From positions 155,810,759-155,874,758 of the forward strand of contig CATIUR010000003.1 in the NCBI GenBank assembly GCA_949592205.1: 64,000 nucleotides of DNA, written 5' to 3'. Below are positions 1-12,178 of the stretch, piece by piece. The notes beneath the pieces were generated by a model, which saw nothing but the letters and a program-made list of their open reading frames with translations, made no database searches and was not told the DNA's origin. The translations under genes and the position numbers were made by a program. The DNA is from Helichrysum umbraculigerum (taxonomy: Eukaryota > Streptophyta > Magnoliopsida > Asterales > Asteraceae). Position 1 is the stretch's first letter. The number at the start of each line of letters is the position of its first letter.

Positions 1-431
1 GAGGGATTTTTTTGAATTTTTCATAAATATAAAGTTTAAATTAATTATTAATTTGTTCAAAATATATGAATTTAAAATCATACAAAAACTAAATTTTTTT
101 AATTAATTAAATTTAAATTTGTCTTGAATTACTTTATAACAAATGATTAATTGAAATTTGAAATCAATTCTAAATTAATTAAAAACTTAATTTATTAAAT
201 TATTCGTTACGGTAATTATATCATGTAACTAGTATCTTGTTTATAAAATTACGTGATTATGTATATAAACCAACTCACGTTATCATAATGACTTCTCTCG
301 AGGGTATTGAGGGTTTACACTTTAGGGTTTTGCACGATTATTCGAATGTTCGAGGAAGATTAGTCGGTTTAAAGCGTCGATTTACAAATATTGTTATTGA
401 GTCGTTTTGCAACTAACAAGTGGACTGTTAA
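1..431 (+). mobile_element. CACTA left-portion fragment at window edge
   Basis: Matches the inner end of the CACTA left portion in the other units (for example 10314-10744), from GAGGGATTTTTTTG to the junction GTTAA. It shows that at least one further array unit lies to the left of the window. Confidence 0.85.
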
Positions 432-1914
432 ATGTATCGAACTATAGTCTACATTCAATGTATGTAGCAACCTACTTGAATTTCATTGGATGTAATGAAC
501 TTAGTATTTCATATTCTACCCAAGGAAAGGCATGCCGATAAAATTTTTGTTATATGGTGTCACTATTTCAGAATGGAAAAAAAGAGCATGAAAGTCAATA
601 GGTTTAAGAGGGGAAGAACGCTTAACTGAGGGGCTAAATGAGTTCATCTTCAGTGTTAAAAGCTCTTCAGGTTAGCTTATATCTTCCATCTTTTTGAATC
701 ATTAAAAAAGGGTACATAGCTTATTAATTTGAACTTTTTAAGTAAATAAGAAAAGTGGTGTACCAAATTATCAGGCTGATTAGATTTGTGCTTTTAAAGT
801 AATATAAAATTTTTGCACGGATGACTCTTTTTTGTGGTTTCTTTGAATATTCTACATGTGAATTGATGATTCAATAGATGGAACCTTAACACTTTGTTCC
901 CGAGTTCTCTAAAGAAAGAAAAGAAGTGAAGTGAAAAGGAGGGGATAGAAAAGAGAAGAAGTTAGAAAAAATTATTTGTAGTTTTTGTATTCCCAAGTTC
1001 ATAAGAAAAAAAAGAAAACACAAGAAACATATCCTCATATTTGGGCGTAAATCGATTTGACGTTCCATAAAAATGATACAAAATTGGGATCTAACAATAA
1101 ATAGGGATGAAAAATCTTAAATTAATTCCTACGAAACATCGAACAATTTGTACACATCTAACTGAACATATTATACATACAAAATTGATTGTAAATTGTA
1201 AATGGGGTATTGAGTCGCAGATTTAACAACGTAACATCGGCTAACAAAATTACATATTCAAAAATAAATAAGTAGACCCATCTAAGTATACAACATGAAT
1301 AATGGTATGCGATGAAACTGCTAAAATATGTGGAATATGTACGTAACTATACAAAGAGACATAAGGCTACGGTTATTACTCTCCAAATCATTCCAATTTG
1401 GGAGGAATTGTAGGAAGGAACATTTGACAAAAGTTACCCACTCATTTCTTTTCTTTTATTTCCTAAAAAACTTAGGAACACATACACTTTCTTATTTTCT
1501 TTCCAGTTTGATGTGCTGAATCCAGTTATAAAATTTATCGTTGAAAAGTGAACAAGAAAGTACCGTGCTAGACCAAAACACAACCGGGCAGTGGACCCTA
1601 TCGTGTGGTAGTATAGTTGGGTAAGTTCGGGTTCGAACACAGGGAACTAGATTGAATAATTAATAGAAGTGTGAGCAATTTAAAAAGAGAAAATAAAATG
1701 TGGTTGGTTTGTGTGACCGAATTGTCACGTTGCTTAAAACTACGAAATTTTTGTTAAACTAGGCAAGTGGACTCTTTAGAGTCAAAGTGATTGATTTGGA
1801 ACTTTCAGATATTAAAAACTATACTTGCTTGGATTAGATCGTTAGTGATTTCGGGGTGTAAAGTTAAAACCGGTTATTTTATGCAAACAATTTTCCATCA
1901 AACCTAGGCTTAAC

Positions 1915-2355
1915 ATTCGCCATCACCTAATAATTCAACTTCAATTTACAAACCCATGATTCAATCAAATAACGGACATTCGCCATAGTTACCTATTCGC
2001 ATATTTGAGCTTAACTTGTTAACCTATTCCAAAACCGCATCCGCGGTCAAGTTCAACAATTTATAGACAAAAAGTTGACAACAATTCACTAGATAGAAAA
2101 CGTTCGCTATATCTATTAGTAAATTATCAAACAAGTTAATTACTTGACATCAAGCTCAAATACACAAATAATTGATTAAACACATGTTCAAGTCAAAAGA
2201 GTTTATGATTCATCCAAACGAAAGACATTCGCCAAATTCGCTAATTCAAATCATACTAGTTAACTAGCTTCACTTGTAATAATTTTCACATTCGCGAAAA
2301 TAGATTCATTCATACATTTCATACAAATAACAAGTATTTTTATTAAACAACAAAC
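1915..2355. repeat. Spaced ACATTCGCCA motif in LTR
   Basis: ACATTCGCCA or close variants (ACGTTCGCTA, ACATTCGCGA) occur about six times between roughly 1915 and 2355 at intervals of about 60-125 bp. The sequence between them is not obviously repeated. Confidence 0.65.
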
Positions 2356-2810
2356 ATTCGCCATAGTTGTTTAGGCAAAATACCCACAAGTTAAACCACA
2401 TCAACTAGTTACATACAAATTTATGGATGAATCTTAAACTCAAAGCATAAATCAAACACCAAATATAACACCCCCAGTCACTAACTAGTTCATCCAAGCA
2501 AGCATAACAAAACCTAGCCAACCATCATAATCACATCATCATACACACAAAACATCAAGGAAACTAAGGAAAACATGATTATATTTAGATAAAAATGCAA
2601 ACCGAGTTCGTACAATGTCGAGATGATGATTGTTAGTAACCGAGAGAGGCTACACTAAAGGAAATCTTCAAGAAAATGAAAGAAAACCTTCAAGAACTCC
2701 AAAATCGCCACCTAGAGACTGGTTTTGTGTGTGTTTTTCGTGTGTGTAAAGTTGGTGAGATCCAATAGTGAAAAGTGCTTTTTCTAGCCAAAAAGTGATC
2801 TGCCGCCCAA

Positions 2811-3125
2811 ACTACCCGGCGGGTTGTGTTATGACCCGGCGGGTCCTTTGAAATTAGTGGAACCCGGCTGCTCAAACATATAACACGGCGGGTCATGTGA
2901 AGAAAACAACCCGGCGGCTCAGTAGGATCACCCGCCGGCTTCTACAGGGTTCAATCGGCCGAATTTCTCTGTGATCAACAAATGATGGAAAAGTTAATTT
3001 ACCCGGCGGCTAGAATCACTCACCCGGCTGGTAACCATAACAACCCGGCGGCTTAGTGTATCAACCCGGCGGCTTCTTCAAGACTTCATGACCCGGCTGC
3101 TACGTACCCCAAGCCGGCGGCTTCA
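2811..3125. repeat. ACCCGGCGG word cluster in left LTR
   Basis: About a dozen irregularly spaced copies of ACCCGGCGG and variants (ACCCGGCTGC, CCCGCCGGC, AAGCCGGCGG) lie in otherwise AT-rich LTR sequence. Spacers of roughly 10-30 bp between words are not repeated. Confidence 0.85.
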
Positions 3126-3345
3126 AGCCATTTTCCAGCAGACCAGCTTTTAGCTCGAGACTTCAACACTTTACAAACTTGCTCAAATCCAAACCAGAAT
3201 GCAGTCCAAACGACGATTCTTCAATATTGATGCCTGTAATTCAATTTAAGCTAAATAAGTACCAAAAGTTCATAAAGTCCACTTAAAATGAATGCAAAAA
3301 CAATGATATCGCTAAAGATAAACTTATACAAAATGAGCGATATCA

Positions 3346-3363
3346 AATATTCCCACACTTGAA
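3346..3363 (-). other. Polypurine tract of element A
   Basis: On the minus strand CAAGTGTGGGAATATT immediately precedes the LTR start TGATATCGC. This is the expected position of the plus-strand primer and fixes element A on the minus strand. Confidence 0.7.
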
Positions 3364-5334
3364 CTTTGCTTGTCCTCAAGCAAACCGTTATTCATCGTTT
3401 CAAAACCCACTCTTGCAACAACAATAGGTGAATATCAAGTTTACCAAAACAATACTAACACTAACTACCAAGGCAATTAGGCTAGCGACATATGTATAAG
3501 CATTATAAACTCGAGATGTTTTGATTTGCCAAGCCCGAATGCACGACCTAGCACCTCACATAAGGATAAGTGTTTAGTCACTCACTCTCAACCTATAAGA
3601 CTACAAGGTAAGGAAGTAAGCAATTTTAACACTCAATCAAGCCAAGTCGTGATGCATTGTTACCATAGGCTTGCAAGAGGATCAAATCTCCACCGACTTG
3701 GCGTGAGCACCAAGTGAGATCTCAAAGGAGGTATTCTAGCATGTGTTGTAACAATGTAGGCTAATTGTGGAATCGGGGTATGATAGACACAATAATTGGC
3801 GAAAAGTGGTAGTCAAGACCCGTGAAAAATGTGAAAATGTGACCTATTGGTTTAAACACGTGATAGTAATGAAACTTAGGATTCTCGTGCTAAGTCAATT
3901 CAGCTTATTATTTGTTCTCATTTATAACTCATACTTTAACAATTTCGCACAAATAATTCGAATTGATTTTTCGCATTTGATTGGAATAATTGCATTCTAT
4001 GACTTTCTATGAACCCTGTGTAACGAACTTTCGGACCAACCATCCTAGACCGGATAAAGGCCTTCGGTGGCTAGGTGTAGAACACCCCTCGGGAACTACT
4101 TATTCAGGAATCCAAAGGTCATTTAGTTGACTACAATCATCCAACTATAAACTTTAAGCTCAAAGGTTAACTTCTATTCATTTAATTGTTTCCAACCTCA
4201 CTCATAGAATTTAACACTAGAATCCCAACTCAAAACGGTTTAAGTCACATTCTGGTAAAATTCATCATAAGTTCCAACTAGGCAACATTTTAGAAAAGTG
4301 ATGGCTCGGGAATTGACTACACAAAAATAAGGCTAAAATTTAGTGGATTGAATGTGGAAGTTTTCTAGGGGTTTCTTAGCACTAAAAATGAGTGCTAACG
4401 ACCTGTGTAAACTGGATATAAATGGTTTTAAAGCAAAATAATTTCAAAAATTCCTAAGAATACCTCCTCGTCTTCGACCCCACCTATATCACATTTTTGT
4501 GATCCCACAGCGGTCTCAAAATGCATCACTAAGGCAAGTTCTAGAACAAACTACAATCACCGGCACACTCATAGCAATCAACAATATAAACACCAAAGGT
4601 AAGTGTTTTTCTCAATAAGGCTCAAATTTCTCACAATTTTTCATAGTGGAGGCTACAAGCGTGCTAGTCATGCAATTCACCCTATTAGGTTGCTTTTATG
4701 ACACATCTCTAAAAATTTAGTTGCAAGAGGGAAGATTTAATTGCTTTTAATAGATTTTAGCTAACACATTTCAAAGCAATTAATTTAATAAGGACAAGCA
4801 AATTCCTAGCATACTACCATTCCATAACCCGTTATTAGAATTCGTAAAGTTCAATTGGAAAATCCAAGATCAATAACAGACCTAATAAGTGGCTATAAAA
4901 CAACAATATACTAGGAACAAGATTCTAGTGAAGTTAACCCTCCCCACACTTGAGATTTGCATTGCCCTCAATGCAAAAACAGTTTAAAAGTACGAGTGCG
5001 AAGGGGCGAAGGGAACGAGAACTTCCCCGGGGGTTTGTTTGAGGAGCGAGTGCATTTGCTGAACTAATTGCCAGCCGGCGCACGATTCCGACATCCATAA
5101 AAGCTAGAACTTTAATCAATTGCCTAAAAAGAAAGCAAACATAGAAGGTTTGAACTCGAGTGACATTGTGCAAAACCGCACCCAAATGTCAGTCGAGTAA
5201 AATAGTTCCAAAAACCAACTAAGATGAGTATCAAGTCATGGAATAAAAATGTCTAACACATGAGGCACGTAGGCACTCTTAATGGAAACAAAAAGATAGT
5301 GATGATAATGTTTGAAAATGTGGTAACGAGCAAA
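3364..5334 (-). other. Element A internal non-coding region
   Basis: About 2 kb between the gag-like gene stop and the polypurine tract, without a convincing reading frame. It contains a second purine-rich AAGTGTGGGGAGGG box (minus strand, about 4940-4960) preceded by TTGAGGGCAATGCAAA, resembling the context of the real polypurine tract (TTGAGGACAAGCAAA before the tract). Confidence 0.6.
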
Positions 5335-7766
5335 CTAATAGGGCCATCCCCAACCCCCTGAACGAGGTCCCTGAGAACCTCCTTGATGGTCGCCTGGCTG
5401 AGTCCATGGATCCCAACTCTGATGATCTGAAGGAGCGTTATGGTATCTCTGCTCCTGCTGCAACTGCCTGTCATATTCTTCCTGGTGTTGGCGCTGAGCT
5501 TCCGCCAATGCAGCATCATGATCATAAACAGGGGGTGGGTGGTCGCGGGACTCAGGTGTACCCCATTGGTACAAGGGCTCGGCATAAGTGGTTTGATAGC
5601 CTTGTTGCTCGGCGATCCAGTTGAGATTACCAACCGTCCAATCAGTTCGGTACTCGAGGTTTCCCATCCGGTAACCCATTTCATGCCTGAAGTCGGTGAA
5701 ATCATTCCTGAACTCATTATGACCCACTTCAAGTCTTCCAATTCCCTGCATAAGATCAGAGAGAGAGGGTTGAGCTTGTCCCTGTTGTTGCTGCTGGGCT
5801 CTTTGGCGTCTCGGTGGTTGTTGGGGTTGCTCGGCCGCTTGTTTTTCAGGATAGGGAATAAATCCCTTTTTGTTTTTAGACACTGCTTCAGCTGCGTGGT
5901 ACATAAGATAACCGACACTTTTCTGATTGAGATCCACTTGAGTCAAAGCAGGCCTTATTCCAAAATTGACACCCAAACCCTTAGCAAGCAAAGTGACAAA
6001 GTGACCACCAACAATAGGAATTCGGTCCTTTAAACCCCCACCAGTCGTGTCAAGGTAGTTTGCCACACAATATGGAAAGTTGATGTGGTTCCTCTCATAG
6101 ATTTGTCTCAGATACCAAATATCCGCCAACGTCACTTTCTCGCTGTTTTCACGCCTGTTTGCAATAGTGTTGGCGATGAAACGGTGAATGACACGAAGAC
6201 GGATATTATTCATGTCTTTGTAAGAGACCGAGCTAGCTTCAAACTCCTTAGTACTAAACTGCTCCCAAAACTCCCCCTCAATAAAATCTTGAGTGTCATC
6301 CACTCGACCCCCAGAAATCAAATAATCATCAAAAAAAGTATAGCCGAGCTCAGCTGGAGTATAGATGTCCAAACATTCAGCTAGTTGTCTCAAGGAAAGA
6401 AAGTGTGGCTGGCCTCCTAACCTGAATTTCATGAAATTAGCATCGGTAGCCGAGGTTACATCTCTTTGCAAGATCAAAGTGGAAAAGAACTCATAGCATA
6501 ACTCCTTGAACACCGGTTCCCTGATGTTAAACAGTCTTTCCCATTCGGTGAATTCGTACACATTCCCTTGATACTCAAACCTCTGAATGAGAAGCTCACG
6601 AAGCTGCTGAGAGAGACCAATTGCCTCAAGAGGTTCCCAGTCTACATATCTAGACAGCTCAAACTCCTTTTTTAACAAATTGAACAAGTTCCTGGCATAC
6701 TTCGTGTAGTGTACCCATCTCTGATCAAATCGAAGCCATGGGTGGATGTTAGCCGGAATAAATAGTGCTTCGGCAACATCAGGACCGACATGTGAGAATT
6801 CCTCCTCATCCTGTAATTGAGAGGTGGAAGTTTCAGCGGCTCTCTTGGAGGCGCTGGTTTTGCGTGACTTGCGTGAGGTTGCTGCTTGCTGCGAAAAATC
6901 AATAAAGAAACACAGTATTGCACAAAACAAATGTTAGTGTTAGCCGTAATCATAGACATGTCTCGTATGCAAAATGAGCGATAATATGTCAAAATCATAA
7001 CCTACCCCAACAAATAGTTTTTTCCCAACCAAAGTAGCATAAACGCAATTCACCAAAAACCATAACCAAACAATTCAAATCCTTATTCACAAACTCATCA
7101 AAGTGCAAAGAATATGTAATCCAATATTAAACTAAACCAAACCAACAACAATGCCTAATCAACATCATCTTAGTTAAGCTAGTCTTACAATCACAATTAC
7201 ACATTAGTTAAACCACTGTACCAACGTACCAAGAAAGTGTATAGTGGTCATTCAATTTATCGATAATAATAGTATCAAACATATACTTGAATAATGACAA
7301 CGCAAATGCATAGACAATTCTCAAGCAATGTCTTACAACCAATAATTATATCAATCAAAAATCATGACCAAAATTTACACCCAATTCATCTCCCCCAACA
7401 TTAACATGAATCCCAATCACCAATTATCACCTTGACATTATGAAACTAAATGTAAAATAAGCAATTATGAGCAAAGTGATAAAGATATCATGTCAATTAA
7501 ACAACTACAAACTCATATCATCATCAAAATTCGGAATACCCATTTTCACATAAACCCTAATTTGCAAAGTTCATCAAATCAAGCAAATAAACATAGAATC
7601 ATGGAGCAAATAGGATATGTAACATATAAACATCATTAATAGCATGAAAAGTACAAGATTAAACATCCCCACACTTAGCAATTGCAAAACCCACATGTAA
7701 AGTAATGTGAGAGTAAAAATCACAAATCGCAAGTAAAAAGATGTTAATCCATACCTTGGGAGCCAT
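5335..7766 (-). CDS. Gag-like protein of element A (Athila ORF1-like), two exons
   Basis: Proposed structure: exon 1 at 7766-7755 (ATG GCT CCC AAG, residues MAPK), intron 7754-6889 with donor AAG|GTATGG and acceptor TTTTTCGCAG, and exon 2 at 6888-5335 opening QAATSRKSRK. The phase-0 join gives about 521 residues. The N-terminus is basic and Ser/Thr-rich. A globular part follows with a motif LGGQPHFLSLRQLAECL that resembles the Athila ORF1 / gag-like family of plant retrotransposons. The C-terminal third is Q- and P-rich (QQPPRRQRAQQQQQ) and ends in a G/W-rich tail. Its presumed role is a capsid-like structural protein for the retroelement particle. No zinc knuckle or enzyme motif is visible, and no pol follows. 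The splice model is inferred, and the family assignment is from memory. Confidence 0.72.
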
Positions 7767-7889
7767 TAAAACAAGAATTGGAGATGAAAAGAGTGATAAT
7801 TTTTCCAAATGGGGTTAGGGTTTTCGGAGTGCAGCAGCCGTATGAAGAAGAAGAATGAGAGAATTGGGGTTAGGTGAAAAGAATGACCA

Positions 7890-8475
7890 AAAATCGTTTT
7901 TTTAAAACTGCAGATATGCTGCGAACCCGACGGCTTTGTATGTTACCCGGCGGGTTGATGTCGGGTTGGGCGCGGGTCAGGCCCGGGTCGCCAGGTATCC
8001 GGATTAAAACCAAGAAACAACCCGGCGGGTTGAATAGGTTAGCAACCGGGTCATATAATGAACCCGGCGGGTAGTGACAGAAGACGCCGGCTTATATAGG
8101 CTTTAAATGGGCGAATCATTCTGTTAACAACATGTTGAGAAAAATTAATTCACCCGGCGTGTCAATGTATTAACCCGGCGGGTTATAATGAAGACCCGGC
8201 GGCTTCTTCAAGACTTCATGACCCGGCTGCTACGTACCCCAAGCCGGCGGCTTCAAGCCATTTTCCAGCAGACCAGCTTTTAGCTCGAGACTTCAACACT
8301 TTACAAACTTGCTCAAATCCAAACCAGAATGCAGTCCAAACGACGATTCTTCAATATTGATGCCTGTAATTCAATTTAAGCTAAATAAGTACCAAAAGTT
8401 CATAAAGTCCACTTAAAATGAATGCAAAAACAATGATATCGCTAAAGATAAACTTATACAAAATGAGCGATATCA
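7890..8475 (-). repeat. Element A right LTR (5' LTR), shortened
   Basis: Positions 8199-8475 match the left LTR without visible difference. From about 7890 to 8198 the similarity is much weaker and is carried mainly by ACCCGGCGG words and one diverged block (near 8110 versus 2950). The R-U5-like part of the left LTR (1509-2690) has no counterpart here. The inner boundary is approximate. Confidence 0.6.
7918..8247. repeat. ACCCGGCGG word cluster in right LTR
   Basis: The same word family as at 2811-3125, but with mostly different spacers and word order until the last 50 bp. This includes a GGGCGCGGGTC... stretch absent from the left LTR. The two LTRs of one element therefore carry diverged versions of the cluster beside an identical terminal block. 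Confidence 0.8.
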
Positions 8476-9423
8476 CAGTTACATTCCTTTCTTTCCGATA
8501 TAAAACTCTGGAACACAGCCTAAGGAGTGCATTTATGGACTGGAAGAAAGGTGTTTTAAAATGTCACAGAAACATTAGTACATGATGGTATCATTGTTGC
8601 TACTATTATCAATTTTGAGATCTTAAATTGTGTTGGGGATTATTATTGGCTTTCAATAGGTTTGTAATTTTTAGAATAAGTTCTTTTATTTTCATTATAG
8701 CTTTGATAATGCTCATGTTTGTGAAGAAAAAAAGGTGTGATTATAGTCTTCTTATGTTCCTTATTTTATATTCTTGTCTAATCCTGCCAACTAACCTATA
8801 TATGTGCACATTCTAATTATCAAAGTATAATATATTAGTATGTCTTAGCTTTTAATTAATAGGAAGTAGGAACCCATTTTTCGGTTAGCATGACAAAATG
8901 AACATATAATTATAATGATCTATTCTAAACTGCACTTTTTTTGCACCCGAACAGGAGATACTACAAGCATGGCAAAAGATTGAAGCACTACAAGAAAAAA
9001 GGCTTTTAGCGACAACAAATGTCGTCGCTATAAGCCCCATTGTCGTCGCTATATCTCATTTAGCGACGACAAAATCGTCGCGACGCGCTGTCGCTATATC
9101 ATTGTCTCCAAAAGGTTATCGCGACGACTTTAGCGACGACAAAAATGTGGGTCCCACAAACGATAAAAAAAATTAAAAAACTTATTGCGACAATAATGTC
9201 GTCGCTATATCGTCGCAAAAAGTTTTTTTTAATTATTTTATTTATTATTTATTTTCATAATAAAATTAATTTTAAAAAAATTTAAAAACTTATAGCGACG
9301 ACATAGCGACGACAATGTCGTCGCTATAAAAAAACCCAGTTTACAGAACCTGCTGTATATTCTGCTTTCCACCCGGTTTTTTCCGAACATTAAAAGCGTC
9401 AACCTGCACCAGTTTTCCGACAG

Positions 9424-9466
9424 CATCAACAACAACAATAACAACAACAATGACAACAACATCAAT

Positions 9467-9499
<33 letters not shown>

Positions 9500-9500
9500 C
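9424..9500. repeat. (CAA/CAT)n low-complexity tract
   Basis: An imperfect trinucleotide run of CAACAA with interspersed CAT, repeated at the same offset in each unit (about 12103, 14780, 18109 and 22790). It gives rise to spurious Leu/Met-rich and Thr-rich open frames on the two strands. Confidence 0.9.
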
Positions 9501-9921
9501 AAATTTATAAACTTAACTTATACATATACAAATCATTCTAGCAATATGCTTAACAAATACATACATTACATCGATTTAACTAGTTTACACAATCATTCAA
9601 CATGTACAAATTATCAAAAAATCAACAAAACTAATAAGTTATAAAATCCTTGAGTGGTGGTGGTTGACAGCGGTGGTCGGCCGTAGGTGGGGGAGAGGTT
9701 GGCCGGAGGTGGAATGGTTTGGTCGGAGATGGGGGGTTTGGCCGACGGTTTAGTGGTGGTGAATTTGTTAAGGTGTGATAGTGAAATTGAGAGTAAATGT
9801 GGTGGTGAAGATATATTTTTTTGGTGAAATAAGGTTAATTTTTGTAAAGATATAGAGAGAAAATAGGAGGAAGAGAGTTGTGTGAAAATGGGAAAGAAGA
9901 TAGGTTTTAAAGACTTTCAGT

Positions 9922-10275
9922 GGCCTTTTGCGACGACATTGTCGTCGCTATAGACCTTTAGCGACGAAATTTTGTTTTTTAAACGATTGACCGGGAAAAA
10001 AATTTCGATTGGAGGGACTTTTGAATTTTTTGTGAATTTTTATTGCGACGACATTGTCGTCGCTATAGACCTTTCGCGACGAAATGTTTTTTGAATTTTT
10101 GTTTGGAGGGACTTTTGAATTTTTTTCGAATTTTTATTGCGACGACAATGTCGTCGCTGTAGACGTTTCGCGACGAATTTTTTTTTTGAATTTTTATTTT
10201 GAGGGACTTTTGAATTTTCTGTGAAATTTTATTACGACGACATTGTCGTCGCGATAGACCTTTCGCGACGAATTT
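9922..10275. repeat. CACTA left subterminal palindrome repeats
   Basis: Four tandem blocks of about 95 bp, each with a GCGACGACATTGTCGTCGC-type palindrome, a TATAGACCTTTCGCGACGA box and an AT-rich GAGGGACTTTTGAATTTT spacer. Equivalent blocks lie at the same offset in every unit (about 12600, 15280, 18610 and 23290). Confidence 0.88.
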
Positions 10276-10744
10276 TTTTTTTGTAACAAGTGACCCGGAA
10301 AATTTTTTGCTTGGAGGGATTTTTTTGAATTTTTCATAAATATAAAGTTTAAATTAATTATTAATTTGTTCAAAATATATGAATTTAAAATCATACAAAA
10401 ACTAAATTTTTTTAATTAATTAAATTTAAATTTGTCTTGAATTACTTTATAACAAATGATTAATTGAAATTTGAAATCAATTCTAAATTAATTAAAAACT
10501 TAATTTATTAAATTATTCGTTACGGTAATTATATCATGTAACTAGTATCTTGTTTATAAAATTACGTGATTATGTATATAAACCACCTCACGTTATCATA
10601 ATGACTTCTCTCGAGGGTATTGAGGGTTTACACTTTAGGGTTTTGCACGATTATTCGAATGTTCGAGGAAGATTAGTCGGTTTAAAGCGTCGATTTACAA
10701 ATATTGTTATTGAGTCGTTTTGCAACTAACAAGTGGACTGTTAA

Positions 10745-12145
10745 ATGTATCGAACTATAGTCTACATTCAATGTATGTAGCAACCTACTTGAATTTCATT
10801 GGATGTAATGAACTTAGTATTTCATATTCTACCCAAGGAAAGGCATGCCGATAAAATTTTTGTTATATGGTGTCACTATTTCAGAATGGAAAAAAAGAGC
10901 ATGAAAGTCAATAGGTTTAAGAGGGGAAGAACGCTTAACTGAGGGGCTAAATGAGTTCATCTTCAGTGTTAAAAGCTCTTCAGGTTAGCTTATATCTTCC
11001 ATCTTTTTGAATCATTAAAAAAGGGTACATAGCTTATTAATTTGAACTTTTTAAGTAAATAAGAAAAGTGGTGTACCAAATTATCAGGCTGATTAGATTT
11101 GTGCTTTTAAAGTAATATAAAATTTTTGCACGGATGACTCTTTTTTGTGGTTTCTTTGAATATTCTACATGTGAATTGATGATTCAATAGATGGAACCTT
11201 AAGGAGTGCATTTATGGACTGGAAGAAAGGTGTTTTAAAATGTCACAGAAACATTAGTACATGATGGTATCATTGTTGCTACTATTATCAATTTTGAGAT
11301 CTTAAATTGTGTTGGGGATTATTGTTGGCTTTCAATAGGTTTGTAATTTTTAGAATAAGTTCTTTTATTTTCATTATAGCTTTGATAATGCTCATGTTTG
11401 TGAAGAAAAAAAGGTGTGATTATAGTCTTCTTATGTTCCTTATTTTATATTCTTGTCTAATCCTGCCAACTAACCTATATATGTGCACATTCTAATTATC
11501 AAAGTATAATATATTAGTATGTCTTAGCTTTTAATTAATAGGAAGTAGGAACCCATTTTTCGGTTAGCATGACAAAATGAACATATAATTATAATGATCT
11601 ATTCTAAACTGCATTTTTTTTGCACCCGAACAGGAGATACTACAAGCATGGCAAAAGATTGAAGCACTACAAGAAAAAAGGCTTTTAGCGACAACAAATG
11701 TCGTCGCTATAAGCCCCATTGTCGTCGCTATATCTCATTTAGCGACGACAAAATCGTCGCGACGCGCTGTCGCTATATCATTGTCTCCAAAAGGTTATCG
11801 CGACGACTTTAGCGACGACAAAAATGTGGGTCCCACAAACGATAAAAAAAATTAAAAAACTTATTGCGACAATAATGTCGTCGCTATATCGTCGCAAAAA
11901 GTTTTTTTTAATTATTTTATTTATTATTTATTTTCATAATAAAATTAATTTTAAAAAAATTTAAAAACTTATAGCGACGACATAGCGACGACAATGTCGT
12001 CGCTATAAAAAAACCCAGTTTACAGAACCTGCTGTATATTCTGCTTTCCACCCGGTTTTTTCCGAACATTAAAAGCGTCAACCTGCACCAGTTTTCCGAC
12101 AGCATCAACAACAACAATAACAACAACAATGACAACAACATCAAT

Positions 12146-12178
<33 letters not shown>

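Larger units (their letters stand above)
1509..3345 (-). repeat. Element A left LTR (3' LTR)
   Basis: About 1837 bp, TG...CA when read on either strand. The inner 277 bp (3069-3345) look identical to the outer end of the right LTR (8199-8475). It contains the ACCCGGCGG word cluster and a spaced ACATTCGCCA motif. Confidence 0.8.
1509..8475 (-). mobile_element. Non-autonomous gag-only LTR retrotransposon (element A)
   Basis: The element starts TGATGTGCTG and ends GCGATATCA (TG...CA) and is flanked by the 5-bp duplication CAGTT (1504-1508 and 8476-8480). The empty site CCAGTTACATTCC is visible in array units 4 and 5. Orientation is minus: a purine tract lies just inside the left LTR (3346-3363 read on the minus strand) and the gag-like gene is on the minus strand. 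No protease, integrase or reverse transcriptase is visible in the 7 kb, so it must be mobilised in trans. The gag-like protein resembles the Athila-type ORF1 family (from memory), which suggests a gypsy-lineage LARD-like element. Confidence 0.88.
432..10744 (+). repeat. Array unit 1, long type, split by LTR element
   Basis: About 3341 bp once the inserted LTR element (1509-8475) and one copy of its target duplication are removed. It keeps the segment of about 660 bp (from 892) that units 2 and 3 lack. It lacks the 1.34-kb segment found only in unit 5. Confidence 0.9.
8986..10744 (+). mobile_element. CACTA left end, copy 1 (no right end)
   Basis: Starts with the terminal sequence CACTACAAGAAAAA preceded by AAG, the target duplication. 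Subterminal GCGACGAC motifs follow, and the copy stops at the array junction 10744. Confidence 0.9.

Noticed and set aside
5440..6033. 197-residue plus-strand frame opposite the gag-like gene
   Set aside because: Antisense shadow of the coding frame, with no family features.
8628..8816. 62-residue hydrophobic frame repeated in units 1 to 4
   Set aside because: It starts with TTG, lies in intron-like AT-rich sequence, is copied only because the array is copied, and is frameshifted in unit 5.
9238..9498. Leucine/methionine-rich minus-strand frame and Thr-rich plus-strand frame, repeated per unit
   Set aside because: Both are translations of the CAA/CAT low-complexity tract.
9922..10275. Regularly spaced palindromes that look like a CRISPR array
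   Set aside because: The genome is a plant nuclear genome, the spacers are themselves repeated, and the repeats lie at CACTA subterminal positions.
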